A DNA stretch of 64,000 bases, from contig CM057224.1 in assembly GCA_029891385.1 (NCBI GenBank), forward strand, positions 7,440,001 through 7,504,000, in the 5' to 3' direction. Positions 1-11,058 of the stretch are shown one piece after another. This DNA is from Erythroxylum novogranatense. Taxonomy: Eukaryota > Streptophyta > Magnoliopsida > Malpighiales > Erythroxylaceae. How positions within the stretch are numbered: the stretch's first letter is position 1; the number at the start of each line of letters is the position of its first letter. A program made the translations under genes and the position numbers. The notes below the pieces were generated by a model. That model did not search any database. It was not told where the DNA came from and saw only the letters and a program-made list of their open reading frames with translations.

Positions 1-3000
1 TCGAAGACAACCAAACAAACGATCCAATCGAATGGAAACATAAATTCTGACATCCGCACAAATATCCTAGAAAAGCGTTAAAATGGTCGCGTTGGAAACC
101 TTAAGACTATCAGTCTAAACTAATCCAAATCCGAGTACTTTTTTTTTCTTTCATTTCCATTCCATCTCTTACAAAGTGACTTCAATATCTAATTGAAATC
201 ATTCGCACTCAAACTCAATTTATTTGCTTCTTCATATACAATCATATCTCATCGCTTTCAACTCTTACTTTTCATTTCCATAAAATCGCACACATTCCAA
301 TTTAAATACCATCAATTCTCAAACGATTAGCATTTTAAATATTTCAGACCAACCATCGCAATCATATACCCAATTTCCATACACAAAATCCATAACTCGA
401 ATCATAATTCATTTTACTATTCCATATACAAACCCATAACTTAATCCAATACATATGTCCAGAATTCAGAATACATTCTCAAAATGAATACGCAACAATT
501 CTAAATTTCTTAACAACCCCTTAACTAAACAAATTATACCATATGAACACATACAAATGAAAACCTTCATTTGCTTTCACTAGATCTTCTTCTCATCACC
601 TGTGGATGGAAATGAAGGGGGTGAGCTTATAGCTCGTGGGTAACAGTTTATAACAAATAAATAAGCAAAACCTTTTAAAAACACTTTTCTTTTCTTTTCT
701 TGCAGAAACTTTGTTTGAAACCCATAAAGCACATTTTCAAAAGTTCTTTTCTCGCAGTAGTCGAATTCACAATTTTCAAAATATGGATGCATCAATCACA
801 TCACTTCACAATGCAATTGCACACATACTGGCTCGAGAGTTCCATAAACACGACGAAAACTGAAGTTTACCGTAAACACGACGAGTCCATTTTTTGGATC
901 TCGTAAGCCTCAAGCAGGCAGCCAGGAGAAGGCTAAGGGGGGTCAACGTGCACGTGACTAAGGAAATAGGTTCTCTCTCGCTCACACAAAAGCACATATC
1001 ATGCTCAAATCAATTTATCGAATAATCATTTCCGAACATAGGAATGCCATGGAATCTTTCAAGGCATAACACAATGTATTTTGCAATTCTTCAAAAGTTC
1101 ATGTATTGAATCAATAATGATTTTTCAAATCATTCATGCAATAATGCAACATTTATGATGTAATTGAAATGAGAAAAACCTCTTTGTTTAAAGAAAACAG
1201 TAGTGGCTTATAAATTTTATTATAAACAGGTACCCACCTCATTTCTATGTTTGAAGCTTGTCCAATGCTTCAATTTGACCATTGCGTCTTTCTTTCTTTC
1301 AATTGAAAATTCCCTACACCAATATCACACAAATTCGACCTCATAAATAACATAATCCTTAATATTGAACTTAGAAGATACTAATTCCACACATAATCAA
1401 GCCATCTAAATCACCAATTTTCAAAAACCCCAATTCATAAAATTGGGCATAAACCTAATTAATTTCCATCCAAAATTAAACCCATAATACTTAGTAATCA
1501 CCAAAATTGACTCCATAATACACAAACCCATATCATTTTTCATGATTCTAAACCAAAAACTCTCTAAAATTCACAAATCAAAATTTCGGGTCTTACCTCA
1601 TCCTTCACCATTTTCGGATATATCTTAGTTTGGAAGGAAGCTTTCATAATCTTCCATCCTTTTTCCTTTGAAACAATTCAAAATCTCCTTGAGATCTCCC
1701 AATAATCGAAAACCCTATGCTTTCCCTCTCTTTCTCTTTCATTTTCTCTCATCCGAAAGTGCTCTCCCTTCTCTCTTCTTTCTCTTGTTTTTTTCTTCTT
1801 TTTTTTATCTCTTAAGTGTCGTGGGTTGCCTCTTAAAATAACAGCCCACTTGCTTTTATAGTGCCATGTCATTAAATGACTTAGAATTGGCCCATTTGCC
1901 CTTACTCATAAGCCTAAAACTTAACTCTTTAAGTAAACTTCCAAAATTGCCCCTTCCTTTTTTCCTTAAAAACTTTAGAGAAATGTCTCTCTATGTCTTA
2001 CGAATCCATCGCTTCAAGAATCAGATCGTTTGGAGCTCTATAACTCAAGATATCTCCAAAATATTGAAGTTTGTTCTTCAGACCCGAGGCTGAACACTAC
2101 ACCTAACTTCCGACCTGTATTTGAAAGTCTTAGAGGCTAAATTATAGCTCGGCTCCTTCATAACAGTTATAGCCCCATTATCAACAAGAATCAGCTCAAT
2201 ACGAGCTCCAAAATACTGAACACTGTTCAGCCACTACAACACCGGGACTGAACACTACACTGAACTTACGACCTGAATTTGGAAGTCTTAGAGGCTACAC
2301 TATAGCTCGGATCCTTCATAACATTTGTAGCCCCATGTCTCTATTGTAATTAGAAACAAGAATCAACTCAATCCGAGCTCTAGTGATCGAGATATATCCA
2401 AAATACTGAACACTATTCAGTCACCACAACACTGGGACTGAACACTACACTGAACTTCCGACCTGTATTTGAAAGTCTTAGAGGCTAAATTATAGCTCGG
2501 CTCCTTCATAACATTTATAGCCCCATGTCTCTATTTTAATTAGCAACATGAATCAGCTCAATCAGAGCTATAGTGATCGAGATATATCCAAACTACTGAA
2601 CACTGTTCAGCCACCACAACACTGGGACTGAACACTACACTGAACTTCCGACCTATATTTGGAAGTCTTAAAGGCTAAATTATAGCTCAGCTCCTTCATA
2701 AAATTTGTAGCCCCATCTCTCTGGTTTAATTTCCAAAAAGAATCAGATCGATCGGAGTATCGATAGAGATATCTCCAAAATACTAAACACTGTTCAGTCC
2801 TTACAACACCAAGACTGAACACTACACTGAACTTCCGACCTGTATTTGGAAGTCTTAGAGGCTACATTATAGCTCGGCTCCTTAATAAAATTTGTAGCCC
2901 CATCTCTCTAGTTTAATTTCCAAAAGAAATCAGATCGATCGGAGCTCTACCGATCGAGATATCTCCAAAATACTGAACACTGTTCAGTCCTTACAACTCT

Positions 3001-4436
3001 AAGACTGAACACTACACTGAACTTCCGACCTGTATTTGGAAGTCTTAGAGGCTACATTATAGCTCGGCTCCTTCATAACATTTGTAGCCCCCTGTCTCTA
3101 GTTTAATTTCCAAAAAGAATCATATCGATCGGATGTCGGACGAAGAAGTTATGGCCAATAGAGTGAAGGGAGGTCAGAGCTCAGCCAGAAAATCAAAGTT
3201 TCGGCAGAAGCGAAGATCGGATTACCAACAGTAGGTCGGTCGGCCACGAGGTCGCCCACGAGAGGTCGGTTAATGAGAGGTCGGTAGGACCCAATCCGAC
3301 CTTCAAACTTCCAACTCTCATAACTTTTGACTACGAGCTCCAAATCAGACGCGATTTGTTTCGTTGGAAAGCTAAAAGAGAGATCTACCATTTTCAAGAA
3401 GGACTCAAAGGCAAGCTCGGTCACTAAAGGGGTCAAAAGTTTGCTACAATGTGATCGATTGATAAACTCCTCAATAGTACCAACACTTGTAAACATCATA
3501 ACTTTTGATCCAGAACTCCAAATTTGACAAACTCAGTGTCTATAGAAAGGTAAAAGAACCCTCTACAACTTTCATTAAGGACTTAGAAATCAGATCGACC
3601 TATAAATGGGTCAAAAACTCCACATAAAGTGACTGGTCGATCATCTTCACACTAAACAGCATCAAAACTTCTAACAATCATAACTTTCTACTCCCTTGTC
3701 CAATATTTTCGTGCTTTATATCAATGGAAAGATAAAAACAAGCTCTAAAATGTTCATGAAGGACTCCAAAGCAACTTCAACCTCTAGCTAAGTTAATTTT
3801 TCAATCAAAGTTTTTGCCCTAATAGCAATCACCTAAGCAATATCCAAATTTCACATTATCATATCTTTCAACCTCCACAACCAAGAATCGCATATTATAC
3901 ATCATTTTAAAGCTATTCAAATTTCTTTATAACTTTCATGTAGAACATTTACTCCAATTCAAACCACATCAGTACGGAAATCGCCTCGAAACACAACATA
4001 TACAATCCTACACTTAAAGCATTTTCCAAATTCAAAGCAAAATATACTTAACTTTCAATCCCGATATCGAAAAATAGCATACTTTATGACTACGAAAAGC
4101 TCTCAACATAAGCTACAATCTCATGAAGATCATTTCCTCAAATTCTGCCTAAATCAAAAAGTCAATTTTCAAATCAAACTTTCTATTTTCTTCAAAATAT
4201 AACACTTTCACTAATTATTTCTTGCAATTTCAACTTCCATTTCAATCAACTAGTTCATTTTGACTTTCATAACTCATACAACTCTACTCAAATTTCAAAG
4301 TCATCAAAATCAATCACTTCATTTCTCATCAATCTCCTTTAGGCACAATAACATCTATAACACAATTCATATCCGAAAACACTTATTGAATTCATTTTAA
4401 TATTCCTACTTTTCACCGAAAGTTCGGGGTCCAACA
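1..4436 (-). mobile_element. Very long Ty3/gypsy-type LTR, minus orientation, cut by the window edge
   Basis: The right end reads GGGGTCCAACA; on the minus strand this is TGTTGGACCCC, the usual 5' terminus of a gypsy LTR. The same terminus closes the LTR remnant at 24104, and the block at 45-110 resembles 23380-23450 of that remnant, so the missing left end is probably only a few hundred bases outside the window. The stretch 588-650, read in reverse complement, matches the LTR blocks near 12475-12530 and 25440-25500 (GTTACCCACG, then a CT-rich tract, then CATCCACAGG). No coding region is supported; the short open frames are unrelated to known proteins. Most of the extra length comes from the tandem array at about 2020-3137. 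It could be a solo LTR or the 5' LTR of an element extending left. Confidence 0.75.
2017..3137. repeat. Tandem array, ~190-bp unit, about six copies, inside the LTR
   Basis: The phrase TGAACACTACACTGAACTT recurs with small changes at 2091, 2249, 2439, 2629, 2816 and 3006, giving spacings of 158, 190, 190, 187 and 190 bp. Each unit also contains GGAAGTCTTAGAGGCTA, TATAGCTCGG, TTGTAGCCCC and a GATCGAGATAT block. The first unit is the most diverged and carries a deletion; the last is cut at about 3137. Copies in the middle and right are the most alike. The array lies wholly inside the minus-oriented LTR, so it is LTR length variation and not an independent satellite. Confidence 0.9.
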
Positions 4437-4698
4437 AGATGCATCAGATCCGAATAGGAGTCAGGTGCACCACCGGTTGTGAGAAAACAGTTCGAGGATC
4501 AAGTGGAGAAGATCCTAGACCACCGGATCATGGGTCAACATAAGAAGAACCAATGGACAGAGTTTTTAATCCAGTGGAAGGGTAAACCTGAAGCAACATG
4601 GGAAAAAGATACAACCTTGTAGCAACTCGAGGATGAGGTGAACGTCTACCTTCAAACTAATTCGACGAGGGCGTCGAATCCATCTGGTGGGGGTGGTT
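4437..4698 (+). pseudogene. 3' end of a Ty3/gypsy pol: chromodomain fragment plus polypurine tract
   Basis: The reading frame from about 4470 gives APPVVRKQFEDQVEKILDHR and, further on, WTEFLIQWKGKPEATWEKD. This is the C-terminal chromodomain of a chromovirus integrase, which in related elements steers integration to particular chromatin. One in-frame TAG sits where the family usually has a tryptophan (after the DTTL motif, near 4620). The upstream pol has been cut off by the minus-oriented LTR ending at 4436. The G-rich run GGTGGGGGTGGTT at 4686-4698 directly before TGTTAG is the polypurine tract priming plus-strand DNA. Only about 75 residues survive, so it is non-functional. Confidence 0.85.
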
Positions 4699-5614
4699 TG
4701 TTAGACCCCTAAGTTTTGGAGCACTTCTCAGCTACCTTGATGAGGAGCCTTAGGCAAGAGGTTAGCTGGATTCACGCATGAGGGAGGCGTGGGAAAATAT
4801 TAAGGCAAATACGGGCGAGTGGGATCAGACTTGGTACGAATTTTAGTAGAGCATCGGACCTTGTGGGGATTGATTCGACCTAGGATAAAGACTTGATGGA
4901 CTAAGGACTTAGCCCATGCTCGGATGAATGGACCACGACTAATGGACTTGTTGTGGTAGCATTGGATCAGGACAATGTACTAGTGGGCTTCGGTGAGATC
5001 ACATTGCATCATCAATGGATAGAGATCGTGGGGAGATCTTGGATGATGTGACAACAACTGGGAGTTAGAGTTACAGTAGAATTGAACGTCTGAAGATAGT
5101 AGAGTTCTTCGAGGACAAGGATGTTAGTTTCCGAGTTAAATGTAACATCTATCTTGTTGTTATCTTATCTTATCAGTTAGAGTCCTATTTAGAAGGGGGT
5201 GTCGTCTAATTGCTCCACGTGATGTAATCTGATAAGGATAGACGTGATCTAGCATGATCTTAGGCAGTTCAGATTGAGTAGGTTTTTGAATGTAACTTGT
5301 AAGGCAAGTTAGGATGTCTATATATAGCTCATTCGAGCCTTGCTCTTCTCATTCAGTCAGAGATAGCATTCTTTGTATTCTTTTGAGGGAAAGTATATAA
5401 AGTTGGTTTTATACCGTATCTCTGTGCGTTCTTGTTGCCTTTGTTTTTATTGTTCTTTTAAGCATTGTTTCTTCGAGTGTGTGTGAGGTAAACACTTCGA
5501 ATGTGAGGGAAAGGTTGAGTCTTTGCTTTAACGGATCTAAGCGAGACTACCGTGAAAAGGGTGTGAGCGAGAAACTTCGGTGAAAGTTTAAATACCTAGA
5601 ATACCTTTGTAACA
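4699..5614 (+). mobile_element. 3' LTR of the chromovirus, plus orientation
   Basis: It begins TGTTAGACCCC directly after the polypurine tract and ends TTTGTAACA, giving TGTTA/TAACA ends over about 916 bp. A TATA-like CTATATATAG at about 5319 followed by a transcribed-leader-like stretch marks the promoter part. The partner 5' LTR is outside the window. The right boundary is inferred from the inverted ends and from LINE coding sequence starting within a few bases. Confidence 0.7.
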
Positions 5615-7466
5615 TTAGGGGTACATACCAACCCATTGCTGACAGAGTCGCAAGAAGACTATCTAATTGGTCTACAAAAACTTTATCCTTTGCTGGTAGA
5701 ACTACTCTTACACAATCTTTTCTTTTAGTTGTCCCTTGTTACACAATGCAGACAACTTCCATCCCACAGGTGACATTTCATAAGATTGAAGGCAATTGTC
5801 GTCGATTCATCTGGGGGCAAATCAAGGTGAAAAAAGAATCAGCCTAGTGAAATGGGACAACATATGCCAACCTAAAGATAGAGGAGGTTTGGGGCTATAA
5901 AAATTAAAAGAATCTAATGAAGTTTTTATTATGAAACTTGCTTGGCAAATACTAGCTTCGCTCGATGCTCTTTGGGTGAAAATATTACATGGCAAGTATA
6001 CGTTTAGAGCAAAAGGAATTCCTCATTGTTTGAGACCAAATAATTGCTCTCTTTTATGGAGGGTCATTTGCAAGATTTGGACTCAAATGGTTTCTAAAAT
6101 TTGATGGGCGATTGGTGATGGGAAGACAATGAAATTCCGGGACGACATTTAGATAGGAGACACTACTCTTTCTACTATTTATGGGGTTCTCCTGACAGAT
6201 GAGGACAGAAACTTGACTATCTCTGAGATAACATATGAGTTTGGAAATTGGCGATTGGATTACATATCTTCAAAGTGTTCTCCTTCTTTTAGTGTTAAAA
6301 TTGCAGGTGTAAAGCCACCTTCTCCGAATGATGGCCATGACCAGTATTATTGGGGCTTATCTGATTCGGGGAGTTTTTCCTGTCAAATCAGCATATGAAG
6401 TTATTTGTCGAAATCCTTGGCATCCCTCTGATAAGATATGGAAGTTGGCTTGGTAGTTCCCAGGACCTCAACATATTCGATCCTTTCTTTTATCGGCTCT
6501 ACAAGGTAAGCTCCTAACTAACCTGGAATTATCTAAACGACATATTGGGAGCAACCTTACTGTGACACCTACTATGGTATGGAGGAATCTTTGGTTCATA
6601 TTCTCCGAGACTGCATCGAAGCATGAGTTATTTGGGCACGCTCAAATTCTCAGGTTTATTCACAAGATTTTTCAACAACAATTTTACAAACCGGTTAGTT
6701 CGAAACCTCTCTAAACAAGAGAGTTCAAATCTTGATGATGATTGGCAGATTATTCTTGGAGTTACTGGCTTTTTTAGAAATGGAGAAATAATAGACATTT
6801 TGGGCACAAAAATTAGGGCAACAAGATATCACTCATTGTAGCTCAAGTTAACGAGATAAAAGAGTTAACATTATGAATAATGAGACTAGGCCTTTGCGAC
6901 ATAAATGTTTGATTGGTTGGGTTCCACCAGAGGAAGGTTGGATGAAACTTAATACAGATGTTGCATTTAAAACTTCAAGTGGGGTGGCTACAGCAGGTGA
7001 CCTATTAAGGGATCACTTTGGATGCTGGGAGGGAGATTTATCTATGTGCATAGGTACTTGTACTCCTATTGCTGCTGAACTATAGGGGTTCTGCAAGGAC
7101 TAAAAATGACTTGGGCAGTTGGTGTTCGAAATCTAATCTTAGAGGTGGATAGTCTTTGTGTGGAGTGTGGACAAGTTACTAACTAAAGGATAATATCTCA
7201 ACCAATCAAAGGTAGTCCCTTGTGACTACTGTTAAAGAATGACTAAATCGTGACTGAATAGTGTGAATTGTTCATAGTTAGGGGGAAGGAAATTGTGCGA
7301 CAAATTGGACGATAAATATGGCCATACATCTTCCTCTAGGATACCATGAGTTTTCTCTCGCTCCTGCTGGCATTTTTTATATTTTAGATAGGGATAAGGT
7401 TGGAGTTGCCTTCCCTCGTTTATGATCTGTAAATTAAGGCTTTTGTCTCTTATTATAAAAAAAAAA
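5615..7466 (+). pseudogene. Decayed L1-type LINE ORF2, 3' part (RT thumb, zf-RVT, RNase H)
   Basis: The frame at 5622 gives YQPIADRVARRLSNWSTKTL and SFAGRTTLTQSFLLV, the segment after the catalytic part of plant LINE reverse transcriptases. It is followed by a region resembling the zinc-binding (zf-RVT) domain (about 5840-6600; FPVKSAYEVICRNPW near 6376). An RNase H segment lies at 6897-7195 (GWMKLNTDVAFKTSSG, then IAAEL, then LILEVDS). Several stops (near 5845, 5900, 6100, 6455 and 7083) and frame changes make it a pseudogene. A poly(A) stretch at about 7457-7466 marks the 3' end. The sequence begins within a few bases of the gypsy LTR end, so the LINE was probably older and the gypsy element landed in it; its 5' part would then lie left of the window. 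Confidence 0.85.
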
Positions 7467-8378
7467 CAATGCCTCACTCACAAAAAGCTTATAGCCTTAT
7501 AGTAATATTTTAATAGTGTTAACGTAAATAATAAACAAATAAATACATCAATTTTGTAATGAAGTCAAATGTCAATATTTTATCGGCGCGGGACTTTATA
7601 AATACGTCAACCCATCTTACCATGTTTTGTTTAGAATATTAGGGTTTTAGTCCATATATTGCTTCGCTGATCCTATAAAAAAGAAAATTGAAAGAGTTTT
7701 TGTATCATGTACGATTGTATTAAGTTGGAGATGGTTTTTCCAATGAAATTATTTCTCTCTCTTTGTTGTTTTTTCAAAACTTAGATAGTTTGTCTACTCT
7801 AATTTACTTATCAAATGTGTTAATCGAAAAAATTAAGGCATCTGTATTTATTTAGGATAACAAATCTTTAAGTCCCTAAATTTTTAAAACTTTTCAATCT
7901 AGTACCCAAGCTATTAAAAATTTCAACTAAGTAATCAATATTTTAAAATCTTAATAATTGAGTTCAAAACATTAATTTCATTAATAATTTTCAATTTAGT
8001 TAACAAAATCGGTGTTCACTTAAGTGGAAAATATTTTTGATAAAATATCATATATTATATCAAAATAAATTCAATAATTTTAAAGAATCAAGATTTCATG
8101 TTATTAAAAACAATTTTAATAACATTAATAATCATATCACATGTTCAGACAATATTTATATAAAAAACTTGTATTTATTTCCTACATGTACGAACAAATG
8201 AAAGAGGCTTATTGAACGCATCTCTTCATTTGGGGTTTAAACTTATAATACAGAACAAAACTAAAACAAGGTGACCTTTCACCATCCAAAGTATTCTTTT
8301 TTCATTTTTCGTTTTTTTAATTTTATGATAACAATGAACAAAAAATTAAAAGTCTGTAAAAGCTTTTCACCAAAAGCC
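7467..8378. other. AT-rich intergenic sequence, no gene seen
   Basis: No supported coding region. The stretch 7850-8000 resembles the AT-rich repeats at 40125 and 47176 (phrases such as CTAAATTTTTAAAACTTTT and ATTAATTTCATTAA), so it is probably another diverged copy of that repeat. Confidence 0.6.
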
Positions 8379-8830
8379 TTTTTTTTTTTGCAAAAATGGA
8401 AAATTACAACAAATTACATAATATGTCTAGGGGATTAGTCTCCTACAGATCCGCTTCTAGGAAGAGGTAGCACCCAATAGATGTATTCGCAAAGTAAGTG
8501 ACCCCTATATTGAAGTGACCAGCATAATTTGCAAGCCAGTCAATACATCTATTACCCTCTCAAAAGATAAGTAGATGAATAACAGTCCAATTGTGAATAA
8601 AGAGCTCGTTTATGCCCTAGATAATGAGGTTGAGCGCCTAAGATCTGTTGGCTGTTGAAGAAATAATAGCTAGCATTACAGTAGAATTGACTTCCAGTTC
8701 GATCTTTCAAAAGCTCAAATTCTACACATATGTGAAACTTGTAAAAGTACCCCAGAGTTCTACGGACATCGGATGATACCAGCCTTAATAAGTGTACCAC
8801 ACCATCTATCCAAATGCTTTTAACCAAAAC
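8379..8830 (-). pseudogene. LINE 3' tail: decayed RNase H C-terminus
   Basis: On the minus strand, 8565-8410 reads EGNRCIDWLANYAGHFNIGV. It lines up with EGNRLVDWIANYVKYFEVGV of the better-preserved LINE at 40658-47024. Further upstream is ELWGTFTSFTYV and then IELEVNSTVMLAIIS, the middle of the same RNase H domain. The T tract at 8379-8389 is the poly(A) tail seen from the plus strand. Stops and frame changes interrupt it. It is a 5'-truncated insertion; the left limit of similarity near 8830 is uncertain. Confidence 0.75.
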
Positions 8831-11058
8831 CTTTTAAAACATCCCTTGCATTTAACCATACTCCATTGAACTCTCTTCTTTTAAACGTTCATCTATTAAA
8901 TGCATTTACTGGCACAACTTTTATGGACAACATTTGTCCAAAGCTTTTAATATGTTTGTCATTTTCACAGTGGATATAGTAATCTTCTAACCATTGGTCT
9001 CTTATATCCAACTTACGATTTCATTCTCTTCTTCCGTTGTAATGTATTATATGTTTGAAGAACATGAAATGATATTTTCCGATTCCGTGAAAATAATTTC
9101 AATGTAAACTCAAAATATTCTCGTGCATATTAAATAAATAACTTTTAATTGTTAAAATAAATAATACAATAAAATACATAAATTGTTGGTTCTTTTTTAA
9201 GTATAATGTGAACCTAAAATTAGCTCTGATATTAATTGAAGAAGACGCAATCTTATAATCATTTATTGCATTTAACAAGTATATTCATAGTAAAAACAAG
9301 CAAAACTAAATACTTGAAATTTATGAGAATTAATTGATACTGAATTTTAAAAATATGAAAATTTTATGTACTCTATACCAAAAAACACATCCCGCTTTAA
9401 ATATTTGATATCGTTGTAGTTCAATTTGAATAATCCTTTCTTCAAAAGCCGAGAAAACAATTGTCTCAAACAATTTTCTTACTTATTTTTCGTACGGAAC
9501 CAAAAATGAAAGAGTATATCTCTGACACTTTTCTCTTCATTTTCTTTCAACGTACTAAAATTTTCTTTCAAAATTTTCTCAAATAATATTTTGAATGATT
9601 AGTCTATATTTTGAGGATATTATGTAACTAATGATATATTGATGCAAGAAAATACTAGAGTATTTTTTTTTTCAAGAGCTATTGGAAAGGAAAAATCATA
9701 ATATACTTGATTTTAAATATTTTGTCATTATTCATTTCAAAAATATATTTTGTCATTATAATTAGGGTGCATAAATAAAAATAATTATTTAAAATATATT
9801 TAAAATTTGCTATAAAACAAAATTTTATTTCTTAACATTTTAACAAATCAACGATCATCAATAGTAACGGTAATCATTCCTTTATCTTAACCAACTATCA
9901 TAATTATAATGATTATATACATTCTCATTCCTCATTATATTCATTCTCATTCTCATTTCTATTGTCCTCTATGAACCAAGCGCCCCTTAAACAATAATGA
10001 AGATTCCACGCTAGCTTCTTATTTAAGTTATTAATGTTTCGATAACTTAACAACCAACACATCATTTCATTTTGATTTGGTTTTTAAATGTTAAAACCAA
10101 AAACAAGACTACCATCTGACGTCTTTGCTTCTTTTTAATAAATAATAATAATTATTTATAAAATGAAATAAAATTATTTTATTTTATTTTATTCATTTAC
10201 TTTGTTAAAAAAAATTCAATATTAATTATATTTTCTTTGATAGCAAAAAATATAATAATATGTCATATAGATTATTTAATAAATTATCTTATAATAAATT
10301 AAATAATTATAAGCGAAATGTTACACTCGTAAAAGTGTCATCATATAGGTTCATCACTAAGTCGATAGTATTTAATCAAATTAATTACTAATTAAGAATG
10401 ACATCTAACAACACTCCTCAACGATTGGATAGTGTGAAGTATCAAATTTACAAAAATGGAACCTGATTAAGAATAATGTATTATTACCTTTCATCATTAC
10501 AACTCTGAATTATTCTAAGGTATGGTTTAACTGTCAAACCCTATTAGATAACCAATTATGTTATATATCGATCATTAATGATTGATGAATGACTTAGAAA
10601 ACTCCTTTTCTTCACTCATTCAAACGCCCTGGCCAAGGTCTTGAATCGACCATTAAGATCAATGACAACATAGAGCTCAAACTCATTACCTAGAGTCGAT
10701 GAATCTCATCTTGATTCACCACTAATCAAATAGGTACTTAATTATATCCAATAATCATTTAACTAACATTTTTACGCACTAGGTGTCCGACATCAAGACA
10801 TAATAAGTGACCTATTGATTACTATGATGATCTCAGGTCAAAGAAAATGATACATTTAAATCTTTATGAGAATATCAAACTTGATAATTCATAGGTAATA
10901 TTAACCATTGGAAATTTTCAACTTGGTCAGTTCAATGATCATATCTCATATGCATAATCTATATATGTAACTTAGTAAATAAGATCTATCAATATTCATC
11001 CAATAGATACTATTATGTACATATTGATCTAATCAGATCATTAAAGTCCTTATTTGAT
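8831..11058. other. AT-rich, unassigned; 10320-11058 looks like LTR-type non-coding retroelement DNA
   Basis: No open frame of note. From about 10320 to the solo LTR, and again right of it (13772-13960), the sequence is moderately complex, with motifs such as TTCAATGATCATATCTCATA and AAGAACACTTTTAGATTAAA. These remind me of non-coding LTR or LARD-type sequences common in plants. The solo LTR at 11059 would then have landed inside that element. This is recollection, not alignment. Confidence 0.35.

Noticed and set aside
2017..3137. Possible centromeric satellite
   Set aside because: The array is bounded by LTR sequence of the same insertion, so it is treated as LTR-internal. A free satellite array is not shown in this window.
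2017..3137. CRISPR-like array or the palindrome array at 50101 read as a CRISPR
   Set aside because: Units are directly adjacent 190-bp repeats, or short palindromes with no uniform repeat-spacer design, in plant nuclear DNA.
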